From: Nibrella saemangeumensis
Lineage (GTDB): Bacteria; Bacteroidota; Bacteroidia; Cytophagales; Spirosomataceae
Reading direction: 5' to 3'
NCBI RefSeq assembly: GCF_039541915.1
Contig: NZ_BAABHD010000029.1
Span: forward strand, 62,001-126,000
Length of the DNA stretch: 64,000 nt
Numbering within the stretch: position 1 is the first letter of the stretch; each line of letters begins with the position of its first letter. Shown in pieces: positions 8,496 through 16,469 of this stretch. The notes below the pieces were generated by a model, which was not told the DNA's origin, ran no database searches, and saw nothing but the letters and a program-made list of their open reading frames with translations. The position numbers and the translations under genes were made by a program.

Positions 8496-11400
8496 ATGAA
8501 TCGCCTACACAGCATAAAGATCTTTCGCCGTATTCTTTTCATACCCCTGGCTCTTCTGTGCACCGCAACAGTTAACCAGGGTGATCTAAACGATAATCCT
8601 GACCCCGATGTAGCGGCCGAACTCAAGTCATTTAAAGTAGCCGATGGGTTTGAGGTAACGCTCTTTGCCGCTGAACCGCTGGTAGCCAAGCCCATTCAGA
8701 TGAACTGGGATGCCGACGGACGGCTATGGGTGGTTAGCAGTACAGCTTACCCCCACCTCAAAACAGGTGAAGAGGCTAACGACAAGGTGTTTGTGCTGGA
8801 AGATACAGACGGAGACGGCAAGGCTGATAAATCCACCGTTTTTGCCGAGGGGCTGATTACCCCTACCGGTATCCTGCCCGGTGATGGCGGGGTGTATGTG
8901 GCCAACTCGACGGAGGTCCTGCATTTCATGGACACCGACGGGGATGGCAAGGCCGACAAAAAGCGCCGGGTCCTCACCGGCTTTGGCGTAGCCGATACCC
9001 ATCACCTCATTCATACCTTCCGCTGGGGCCCCGAAGGGTCGCTGTATTTTAACCAGTCTATCTATATCTACAGTCATGTCGAGACGCCTTCCGGCACCAA
9101 ACGACTGGAGGGGGGCGGGGTCTGGCAACTTCGTCCCCAAACCCAGGAACTCGAGGTTTACGCCAGGGGACTGATCAACCCCTGGGGACTACAGTTCGAC
9201 CGCTGGGGGCAATCGTTTCTGACGGATGGTGCCGGTGGTGAAGGAATTAACTATGCGTTTCCGGGTGCTACGTTCGTGACGGCTCCGGGGGCAGAGCGCA
9301 TTATCAGAGGATTGAACCCCGGACAGCCCAAACACAGTGGTCTGGATATTATTTCAGGACGGCACCTGCCGGAATCCTGGCAGGGTAGCCTCATCACCAA
9401 TGACTTCCGGGCTAACCGGATCAACCGGTTCAACCTGGAAGAACAAGGCAGCGGCTACGCATCCAAACAGGCAGAGGATTTACTCTGGACAGATCATGTG
9501 GCCTTTCGCCCGGTCGATATTTCCGTAGGGCCGGATGGAGCCATCTACGTAGCCGACTGGTATAATCCGATTATTCAGCATGGCGAGGTAGACTTTCACG
9601 ACCCACGCCGGGACCAGGAGCGCGGACGAATCTGGCGCATTACGGCCAAGAACCGCCCTCTCGTCAAAGCGCCTAAACTAACCAAAGCCTCTACGCAGGA
9701 GCTATTGGCAGCCCTGACCCTGCCGGAAGACTGGACCCGTTCACAAGCCAAACAATTGCTGAAGGCGCGTGGGGCTGGTGAGGTTATTCCGGCGCTGCAA
9801 CAGTGGATTACCAGTCTGGATAAGAAAGACCCGGCTTACGAACACCATCTTCTGGAAGCCCTTTGGGTACATCAGGCATTGGATACGGTGAACGAACCCC
9901 TCTTGCTCAGTCTCCTGAATGCGCAAAACCATAAAGCGCGGGCCGCCGGACTCCGGGCGCTTCAGCTATGGCATAGCAAAATCTCCAATGTATCAGCGCT
10001 GCTGGCCAAAGCGGTGAACGACAAGCACCCGCAGGTACGCCTGGAGGCTGTGATCGCCCTCCGCACCCTTAAGACGGCAGAAGCCGCCCGGATGGCGCTG
10101 GCCGTTCTGGAGCAACCGATGGATGAGTTCCTGGACTTTGCCCTGTGGCAGACAACACGGGAACTGGAACCCCAGTGGACCAGACAACTGAAAACCGAGC
10201 CGAACTTCTTCGGTACTCCCCAAAAAACGGCGTTTGCCCTGAAGTCGGTGAACAATCCAGACGCAGTAGCGCAACTGGTTCAGCTTTACCAGAAGGGTCA
10301 GGTGCCGGAAGCCTACCACAAAGACGTTCTCAACTCCCTGGCCCGCAGTGGAAAGCCAGCTGACCTGACCGTTCTTTTTGACCTAGTTAACCAGAGCAAT
10401 CCCGGACAGGCGAAACAACTTGCTGCCCAACTAGCCGTGCTGGAAGATGCCGCTCGTCAGCGGAACATAAAGCCGGAAGGTGACCTAAGCCGAATTGCCG
10501 GGTTCATCGGGCATGAGGATCAGGCTGTAGCGGCCAGCGCCATCCGGCTGATCGGCCATTGGCAGCTGGCCGCCATGACCGATCGGATGGTTGACCTCAG
10601 CAAAAAAGGCGACAAAAACACGAAAAAAGCCGCCATGACCGCCATGACGCTGTTAGATAAGCAAAAAGCCAGACAAGTCCTGGCGGAACTTGCCGGGCCT
10701 AAGAATCCGGTTGAATCACGCTTGCTGGCAACCGCCCAACTGGTTTCACTGGATGTTCAGGAAGCAGCCCGTCTGGCCGTAGATCTGCTGCAGACATTAC
10801 CTGCCACCACCGATGCTTCTGAGCTTTACCGGCCCTTTATGGTCCAAAAGCAGGGCACTCAGGCGCTTGCCGAAGCCCTGTTGGCCCGTAAGATTCCGGA
10901 AAGTACGGCAAAAGCGGCCCGGTTGACCATACAGGGGCAGATACCCTGGAACCGCCAGCAGAGTGATGAGATAAAGCGGCTGAAGCAGGCCCTCGAAGCC
11001 TCGGGTGGTACCCTGCCCGTAGAACGGATGCCACAGCGTCTCAACGAGTCCGAAATTGCTGGACTGGCCCGCGAGGTAAAAGCTTCCGGCCGGGCAGAAC
11101 AGGGGGAAATGATCTATCGGAAAACCAGTTGCAATAGCTGCCATGCCCTGGGTGGAGCCGGTGGTCTGATTGGTCCTGACCTGAGCAGCCTGGGTACCAG
11201 TTCACCTGTAGAGACCATTATTCGCTCCATATTGTACCCGACGGCCTCTATTAAAGAAGGTTACGAACTACAGCGCATTGCTAAAAAGGACGGCAGCGAA
11301 GTTATGGGGTATCTGGTCAGCAATGGGGCGTCCGAGATTCTGATGCGGGATGTAAGCGGCCAGGAAATTGCCGTCTCTAAGAATCAGATTGCGGTTATGG

Positions 11401-11990
11401 AAAAAGTCCCCGGCTCGCTGATGCCGGCGGGACTGACGGCGGGTCTGGATAAAGAAGAATTCAGGGATCTGGTCGGCTTCTTATCGAAACTAGGCGAATC
11501 CGGACCATTCCGCGTGCCTGCTACCCGATTGGTGCGCCGGTGGGAAACCGCACTGGCCACCAAAGAACTGGCTACTAAACTTCGCACCGAGGGCATAGGC
11601 TATGTAGTGAAGCCTACCGCAAAGGTCTCTTTTCAGCCAGCCTACAGCAAAGTATCGGGAGACTTACCGGTAGATGAACTGCCTGTTGTGGAAGCAGGGC
11701 CGGGCAAGTCATATAGCCTGGTTCGGTTCGAGGTGGAAGTGCTTACACCCGGACCGGTAAACCTGGGCCTCAACGCCACTGCCGGGCTTTCGGCCTGGGC
11801 AGGCCAAAAGCTCCTGAAACTTTCGGAGCAGGGTACGGTAGTCGACCTTCCTCAGGGCATTCATCCCATTACAGTGTCCATTGACCGTGGAGCGTTCAGG
11901 GAAGGATCTCTTCGCATCCAGCTTCAGGAAAGCCAGCCGAGTGCGGCCCAGCCGGGCGTGGCCCAAATCCGGCTACGAATGGGGCGGTAA
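8496..11990 (+). CDS. PVC-type heme-binding c-type cytochrome with beta-propeller and HEAT repeats
   Basis: The 1164-aa multidomain secreted protein starts with a hydrophobic leader. Residues about 35-400 form a membrane-bound-dehydrogenase-like beta-propeller with two Ca-loop-like DTDGDGKADK motifs. Residues about 400-800 are alpha-helical HEAT-like repeats. A cytochrome c domain follows, with heme motif C879-NSC-H883 and a candidate axial Met in GSLMPAGL. The C-terminus is a beta-rich domain that could bind carbohydrate. Proteins of this build are abundant in Planctomycetes and in Cytophagales and are thought to oxidise sugars or related compounds at the cell surface. It is coupled to the SGNH gene in front (1-bp gap). 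The electron acceptor and substrate are unknown. Confidence 0.85.
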   Translation: MNRLHSIKIFRRILFIPLALLCTATVNQGDLNDNPDPDVAAELKSFKVADGFEVTLFAAEPLVAKPIQMNWDADGRLWVVSSTAYPHLKTGEEANDKVFVLEDTDGDGKADKSTVFAEGLITPTGILPGDGGVYVANSTEVLHFMDTDGDGKADKKRRVLTGFGVADTHHLIHTFRWGPEGSLYFNQSIYIYSHVETPSGTKRLEGGGVWQLRPQTQELEVYARGLINPWGLQFDRWGQSFLTDGAGGEGINYAFPGATFVTAPGAERIIRGLNPGQPKHSGLDIISGRHLPESWQGSLITNDFRANRINRFNLEEQGSGYASKQAEDLLWTDHVAFRPVDISVGPDGAIYVADWYNPIIQHGEVDFHDPRRDQERGRIWRITAKNRPLVKAPKLTKASTQELLAALTLPEDWTRSQAKQLLKARGAGEVIPALQQWITSLDKKDPAYEHHLLEALWVHQALDTVNEPLLLSLLNAQNHKARAAGLRALQLWHSKISNVSALLAKAVNDKHPQVRLEAVIALRTLKTAEAARMALAVLEQPMDEFLDFALWQTTRELEPQWTRQLKTEPNFFGTPQKTAFALKSVNNPDAVAQLVQLYQKGQVPEAYHKDVLNSLARSGKPADLTVLFDLVNQSNPGQAKQLAAQLAVLEDAARQRNIKPEGDLSRIAGFIGHEDQAVAASAIRLIGHWQLAAMTDRMVDLSKKGDKNTKKAAMTAMTLLDKQKARQVLAELAGPKNPVESRLLATAQLVSLDVQEAARLAVDLLQTLPATTDASELYRPFMVQKQGTQALAEALLARKIPESTAKAARLTIQGQIPWNRQQSDEIKRLKQALEASGGTLPVERMPQRLNESEIAGLAREVKASGRAEQGEMIYRKTSCNSCHALGGAGGLIGPDLSSLGTSSPVETIIRSILYPTASIKEGYELQRIAKKDGSEVMGYLVSNGASEILMRDVSGQEIAVSKNQIAVMEKVPGSLMPAGLTAGLDKEEFRDLVGFLSKLGESGPFRVPATRLVRRWETALATKELATKLRTEGIGYVVKPTAKVSFQPAYSKVSGDLPVDELPVVEAGPGKSYSLVRFEVEVLTPGPVNLGLNATAGLSAWAGQKLLKLSEQGTVVDLPQGIHPITVSIDRGAFREGSLRIQLQESQPSAAQPGVAQIRLRMGR

Positions 11991-12065
11991 CGAAGATGAG
12001 CAGGGCAGCGTCAGGCTGTTAAGGACAGGTACCGGACCGGGAATGTATGTTTCCTGAACCAATCA

Positions 12066-12100
12066 CGGCAGGCTCAAAAACAGCCTGCCGTTTATTTATT
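12066..12100 (+). terminator. Intrinsic terminator of the PVC cytochrome operon
   Basis: A 9-bp stem CGGCAGGCT (12066-12074) / AGCCTGCCG (12082-12090) is followed by TTTATTTATT. It lies between convergent genes. Confidence 0.82.
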
Positions 12101-13250
12101 CCGAGAAAATAAAGGGTTTTGGACTAAAGCACAGGATAAAAACAATCAGTGCCAGCCATCCTAAAATTTTGCGGTTTATATCCAATGGAGGCTCCGGTTC
12201 CGTTTCGGGATGATAAACACCCAGAAACCGGCCGAGGATAAAGATAAACAGCAGGAAGCCTGAATACCCTTCCCACTCGGGCCGAAGCCATGAAAACAGG
12301 AATTGGGTAGCGACCACCGCCAGTGCAATTAGCAGACCCGTCAGGCGATTATTGCTAATGCGGATAAAGCTAACGTACAGAAACAGGATGTAAAGTCCCA
12401 GCGAAAGTAGTTGGTTGTAGAAAAAGGAATCGTCGCCCACCGCAAAGTCGGCAGGCTTAAAAAAGCCCAGACCGGCGTAAAAAGCGAACAGGATAAAAAG
12501 CGCCGGGGCTACCCACTGAAACCGCTCCCGGCCAATCAGACCGTACAAAATATGGCCTCCATCCAGTTGCCCGATTGGAATCAGGTTCAGCGAAGTAAAA
12601 AACAGCGCCAGATACCCAGCCATCAGGTATGGGTAGTGGATCATTTCGAACGGATGCGGCAACCGCGACGGATCAGCGACGAAGTTTTTAAAGAACCAGA
12701 ACAGCAGGTTATCGCCGAGGGCAACGGACCCACCCGGCGGCAGCTTCTGGTAAACGTAGTCACCGTAACTAAAACCATATTGCTGGTATTCCGGATGAAT
12801 CGTGAAGATATATTCAGCCGGAGGCAGGTGCGTAAAGCCGTACCAGAGCACAATCACCGCCAGGACAAAACCCGCCAGCGGTCCGGCAATGCCAATGTCG
12901 AAGTATTTTCGCCGGCTGCGGATATAGTCCTGAATTCGGATAAAAGCCCCCAGCGTACCAATACTTTGTCCCAACCCTATCCACAACGGAATATAATAAG
13001 GCAGCGTGACCCGCACCTGGTTGGCTTTGGCGGTAAAATAATGGCCAAACTCATGGACGGTCAGGATGGCCAGAAACGGTACCGAAAACTGCAACCCCGA
13101 CCAGAACTCGGCCCAACCCAGCGTGGGGTTGTTTTCAAAGGGAATAAACAACCGGCCATACATCCATTCGGCTCCGGCCAGCGTGGTCGTGATGAGCGTG
13201 ATCAGGAAAAGACTACCGTGTATGAGATACGCTTTCGTCCGTGGGTTCAT
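12096..13250 (-). CDS. Site-2 protease-like M50 family membrane metallopeptidase
   Basis: The 384-aa polytopic membrane protein has the zinc motif HEFGH at residues 66-70 inside a membrane segment and a second metal motif NLIPIGQLDGGH with Asp230. Both are hallmarks of S2P/M50 intramembrane proteases. There are about seven hydrophobic segments. It has no PDZ domain, so it resembles the short FtsH-like or sporulation-IVFB-like M50 branch rather than RseP. The start overlaps the end of the HAD gene by 38 nt; the next in-frame Met (residue 30) would remove the first membrane helix, so this start is preferred. Translational coupling is likely. The substrate is unknown. Confidence 0.83.
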   Translation of the reverse strand: MNPRTKAYLIHGSLFLITLITTTLAGAEWMYGRLFIPFENNPTLGWAEFWSGLQFSVPFLAILTVHEFGHYFTAKANQVRVTLPYYIPLWIGLGQSIGTLGAFIRIQDYIRSRRKYFDIGIAGPLAGFVLAVIVLWYGFTHLPPAEYIFTIHPEYQQYGFSYGDYVYQKLPPGGSVALGDNLLFWFFKNFVADPSRLPHPFEMIHYPYLMAGYLALFFTSLNLIPIGQLDGGHILYGLIGRERFQWVAPALFILFAFYAGLGFFKPADFAVGDDSFFYNQLLSLGLYILFLYVSFIRISNNRLTGLLIALAVVATQFLFSWLRPEWEGYSGFLLFIFILGRFLGVYHPETEPEPPLDINRKILGWLALIVFILCFSPKPFIFSE

Positions 13251-13875
13251 TTAAATAATCCAGAATCGTCAAAGGCGGCTGCACCTGCACCGCCATAATG
13301 CCTAACTCAGAAGCTGCCCGGATATTGGCCGGGTTATCATCCAGAAACACCGTTTCTTCGGGAGCCAGTCCGGCGGTTTTCAGCACATGCCGGTAAATAT
13401 CCGGTGAGGGTTTTGACAGCCGGACTTCATAGGAGTAATACACCCGTTCAAAAATTTCCTCCAGCGGAGGTTGTCCCAGCCCAGCCAGCATCTGATTTAC
13501 CCTGCGGATGTGAATAGTACTGGTATTGCTGAGCAGAAACAGCCGGTAACGTTGCTGAAGCTGCCGAATACGCTGGATACGCTCAATGGGCAATTCCAGC
13601 AGAACAGTGTTCCAGGCTGTATCGATCACCTCGTCGGCCCAGGCGTCATTTTTTAACAACCGCCGTACGTGCTGTCGGAAGCCGGCATCGTCGATCAGGC
13701 CGGTTTCAAACTGCATGGTAATGCCGTGTTCCTGCCAGATCGCTTCGACCTCTTCCTCTTTCAGGCCGGACAGGGTGGCAAAATTGCGGATCGGGGCTCG
13801 CAAATCAATGGGAATGATAACATCCCCCAAATCAAAAATGATATTTCGAATATGTGGCAGAAGAACGCTGGACAT
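13213..13875 (-). CDS. HAD-like hydrolase, subfamily IA
   Basis: The 220-aa protein carries all HAD motifs. Motif I is IIFDLGDVI with the nucleophile Asp15 and acid/base Asp18, motif II is LFLLSNTS, motif III is the Lys in RLSKPSPDIYRHV, and motif IV is VFLDDNPANI. A four-helix cap lies between motif I and motif II, as in subfamily IA phosphatases. It probably dephosphorylates a small metabolite, but no specificity can be given. It overlaps the M50 gene downstream by 38 nt and lies 17 bp after accA, in one minus-strand run. Confidence 0.85.
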   Translation of the reverse strand: MSSVLLPHIRNIIFDLGDVIIPIDLRAPIRNFATLSGLKEEEVEAIWQEHGITMQFETGLIDDAGFRQHVRRLLKNDAWADEVIDTAWNTVLLELPIERIQRIRQLQQRYRLFLLSNTSTIHIRRVNQMLAGLGQPPLEEIFERVYYSYEVRLSKPSPDIYRHVLKTAGLAPEETVFLDDNPANIRAASELGIMAVQVQPPLTILDYLNEPTDESVSHTR

Positions 13876-13892
13876 AGTAGTTGGTTGCGTTG

Positions 13893-14861
13893 TTAGTGAC
13901 TAACCTGACTGTCAACGACAACGCCCATTGAGCAGAACTTATCGATGCGCTGGCTGATCCGCTCCTGCGGGTCCATGTCACTTAACTCACTGATAGCTTT
14001 CAGAATTGTTTCTTTGAGCTTGCGGGCCATAAAGTCATGATCAAGGTGGGCGCCACCCAGCGGCTCGTCAATAATGCCGTCGACCAATCCCATCTCCTGC
14101 ATATCGCGGGCGGTCAGCTTCATGGCCTCGGCGGCCTGCTCTTTGTAGTCCCAGCTTCGCCACAGAATGGTAGAGCAGTTCTCCGGCGAAATAACGGAAT
14201 ACCAGGTATTCTCCAACATGTACACCCGGTCGCCGATAGCAATCCCCAGGGCTCCGCCCGATGCACCTTCACCAATAATGATACAGATTACCGGCACCTT
14301 CAGCATAAACATCTCTTTCAGGTTCCGGGCAATGGCCTCCCCCTGTCCGCGCTCTTCGGCTTCCAGACCGGGAAAAGCACCTGGGGTATCGATCATTGTG
14401 ATAATGGGCTTATTAAATTTCTCGGCTAGCTTCATCAACCGCAGCGCTTTGCGATAGCCTTCCGGATTGGCCATCCCGAAGTTACGATGCTGCCGCTGTT
14501 TGGTATTGCGCCCTTTCTGCTGACCAATAATCATAACGGTTTGCCCGTCGAGTTCAGCAAACCCACCGACCATGGCCGGATCGTCGCGAACGGTGCGGTC
14601 GCCGTGCAGTTCAATAAACTGGTCGCACATCAGCGAGATGTAATCGAGGGTGTAAGGCCGGTCGGGATGCCGCGAAATCTGCACGCGCTGCCAGCGGGTC
14701 AGGTTTTCAAAGATTTCCCGGCGCAGCTTATCAATGCTGCGTTCGAGAGTAACGACAGCCTCGCTGACATCGACATTGCTGCTTTCGGCCAGCCGTTTCA
14801 TCTCTTCCAGGCGAGACTCCAGGTCGGCAATCGGTTTTTCAAAGTCCAGATACGTTCTCAT
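13893..14861 (-). CDS. accA: Acetyl-CoA carboxylase carboxyltransferase subunit alpha
   Basis: The 322-aa protein is full length for AccA, which with AccD transfers carboxyl from carboxybiotin to acetyl-CoA in the first step of fatty acid synthesis. Visible landmarks are the N-terminal helical region LDFEKPIADLESRLEEMKRLA, then ISRHPDRPYTLDYI, FIELHGDRTVRDD, GQQKGRN, TPGAFPGLEAEERGQGEAIA and the oxyanion loop GEGASGGALGIAIGD. There is no zinc finger, which is normal because that is in AccD. accD and the biotin carboxylase genes are not in this window. A strong 18-bp hairpin separates it from the beta-CASP gene upstream on the same strand. Confidence 0.95.
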   Translation of the reverse strand: MRTYLDFEKPIADLESRLEEMKRLAESSNVDVSEAVVTLERSIDKLRREIFENLTRWQRVQISRHPDRPYTLDYISLMCDQFIELHGDRTVRDDPAMVGGFAELDGQTVMIIGQQKGRNTKQRQHRNFGMANPEGYRKALRLMKLAEKFNKPIITMIDTPGAFPGLEAEERGQGEAIARNLKEMFMLKVPVICIIIGEGASGGALGIAIGDRVYMLENTWYSVISPENCSTILWRSWDYKEQAAEAMKLTARDMQEMGLVDGIIDEPLGGAHLDHDFMARKLKETILKAISELSDMDPQERISQRIDKFCSMGVVVDSQVSH

Positions 14862-14863
14862 TC

Positions 14864-14919
14864 GTCAAAATCAGTTTGACGTTTACCGTTTCACCGGGCT
14901 GCCGGTGAAACGGTAAACG
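14864..14919. repeat. 18-bp hairpin made of GTTTNNN heptads in the accA leader
   Basis: The arms at 14880-14897 and 14902-14919 are perfectly complementary over 18 bp with a GCTG loop. Each arm contains two 7-nt units in phase: GTTTACC and GTTTCAC on one side (14881-14894), GTGAAAC and GGTAAAC on the other (14905-14918). A second small inverted repeat (GTCAAA/TTTGAC, 14864-14880) adjoins it. It lies between the beta-CASP stop and the accA start with no T-tract, so a role in mRNA processing or folding is more likely than termination. Confidence 0.85.
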
Positions 14920-14920
14920 A

Positions 14921-16345
14921 CTACAGTTCATAGGTTTGTCCCTTTTTCGGTATTTCGACCTGCGGATAGCCCACTTCGGCCAGCGTATCCTTGAATACCT
15001 GCATGCTGGCAAATTCGCCATGCACCAAAAATACCTTTTTCAATGTCTCGGGAGACTGCATCTGCACAAAGCGGATGAGGTCGTTGCGGTCACCGTGGCC
15101 GCTGAACACGTCTACTTTCTCCACCCTGGCATTCACCGGATGGTCTTTACCCTTGATCGTCAGCGTACTTTGCCCATTGAGCAGGCGCCAGCCCAGGGTG
15201 CCCTCCGCGCAGTAGCCGATGATCAGAATGGTGCAGTACGGATTACTGATATTGGCCGCTACGTGATGCTCCACCCGGCCACCCTGCACCATACCCGATG
15301 AGGAAATAATAATGCACGGCTCGCTGTGATTAGACACGGCCTTACTGGCTTTGGCACTTTCAAGATACTCGAAGTTCTCAAAATCGAACAGCGTTTCGTT
15401 CTCTTCATAAAATTGCCGGGCGTCCTGATTCAGCATCCGAACATTTTTCAGGTAAACCTTGGTGCTTTCCAGCGCCAGCGGGCTGTCGGAAAATACTTTG
15501 ATGCTCGGAAAATTATGCTCTGAGTACAGCTTATTCAGGGTATAGAGCAGCGCCTGTGTCCGGCCCACACTAAAGGACGGAATAATCAGGCGACCGGGTA
15601 TGTCAATGCACGTCCGCTTGATGACGTCGGCCAGCGCTTCTTCAGGTGTCTGGTGATTTTCGTGCAGACGGTTGCCGTAAGTGCTTTCGCAGATCAGGTA
15701 GTCGACGGGAGGCACCGGTGCCGGGTCAATCAGCAGCGGATAGTTGCGCCGGCCAATATCGCCGGAGAAGCAGATTCGCTTCTTTTCGCCGTTTTCGTAG
15801 ACACCGATCACGATATGAGCTGCTCCGAGCAGGTGACCCGCCGGGATAAAGGTTACCTCTACCGAATCGGTCACGCGGAACTTGCGGTTAAACGCAATCG
15901 GCACCACGTTTTCCATGGATTCGCGAACCTGCTTTTCCAGATACAGGTCTTTCTGCATCTTGGCCTGCCGCTCTTTCACCCGCTTCTTTTTGCTGGCGTT
16001 CAGTTCATTGATGCGCTTCTGGTTCAGCGAAGCCGCATCCTTCAGCAGCAGTTCCGTCAGCGAGTACGTCGGCTCAGTACACAAAATCTGCCCTTCGTAG
16101 CCTTCCCGGTACAGGTTCGGCAGATTGCCCGAGTGATCGACATGGGCGTGCGTCAGTAAGACAAGATTTATAGTGGAAGCTTCAAAAGGGAAGAATCCGG
16201 TTTGGTTTGTTGTTGTGGCCTCTTGGCCATTTGAGCGCTCCAGATTCGACCCACAATCAATCAGAATACGGTAATCATCCTCCAGCTCAAGCAAATACAT
16301 ACTGCCCGTAACCTGCTGGGCCGCTCCCCAAAACGATAATTTCAT
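14921..16345 (-). CDS. MBL-fold beta-CASP RNA-processing exonuclease family protein
   Basis: The 474-aa protein has the metallo-beta-lactamase zinc motif THAHVDH (His66, His68, Asp70, His71). The beta-CASP region (PSFSVGRTQALLYTL, then IIISSSGMVQGGRVEHH) and a C-terminal RMMBL part with VDVFSGHGDRNDL follow. This is the CPSF73/YSH1-like branch of RNA-specific metallo-beta-lactamases, expected to cut or trim RNA in the cytoplasm. It is distinct from RNase J, which is longer and has a C-terminal oligomerisation domain. It is the first gene of the minus-strand run leading into accA. The family call is sound; the RNA substrate is unknown. Confidence 0.87.
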   Translation of the reverse strand: MKLSFWGAAQQVTGSMYLLELEDDYRILIDCGSNLERSNGQEATTTNQTGFFPFEASTINLVLLTHAHVDHSGNLPNLYREGYEGQILCTEPTYSLTELLLKDAASLNQKRINELNASKKKRVKERQAKMQKDLYLEKQVRESMENVVPIAFNRKFRVTDSVEVTFIPAGHLLGAAHIVIGVYENGEKKRICFSGDIGRRNYPLLIDPAPVPPVDYLICESTYGNRLHENHQTPEEALADVIKRTCIDIPGRLIIPSFSVGRTQALLYTLNKLYSEHNFPSIKVFSDSPLALESTKVYLKNVRMLNQDARQFYEENETLFDFENFEYLESAKASKAVSNHSEPCIIISSSGMVQGGRVEHHVAANISNPYCTILIIGYCAEGTLGWRLLNGQSTLTIKGKDHPVNARVEKVDVFSGHGDRNDLIRFVQMQSPETLKKVFLVHGEFASMQVFKDTLAEVGYPQVEIPKKGQTYEL

Positions 16346-16412
16346 GCGTATGGTTTAAACGTCTGTCGTCGTAATTGTCTATCCAAATAACAAGTCAGGT
16401 GGTTTAAAACGT

Positions 16413-16420
16413 TATTTTTG
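16413..16420 (+). promoter_or_regulatory. Candidate -7 element for dacB
   Basis: TATTTTTG matches the Bacteroidota TAnnTTTG consensus 50 bp before the dacB start. No clear TTTG -33 box is seen at the ideal distance. Confidence 0.4.
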
Positions 16421-16469
16421 CAAAGCTACTAAAAAAGCCGAATCCCCTAACGTCTTTATCCATCCCCGA

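Noticed and set aside
14921..16345. RNase J
   Set aside because: The length and the CPSF-like beta-CASP pattern fit the CPSF73/YSH1-like branch, and the RNase J C-terminal domain is absent.
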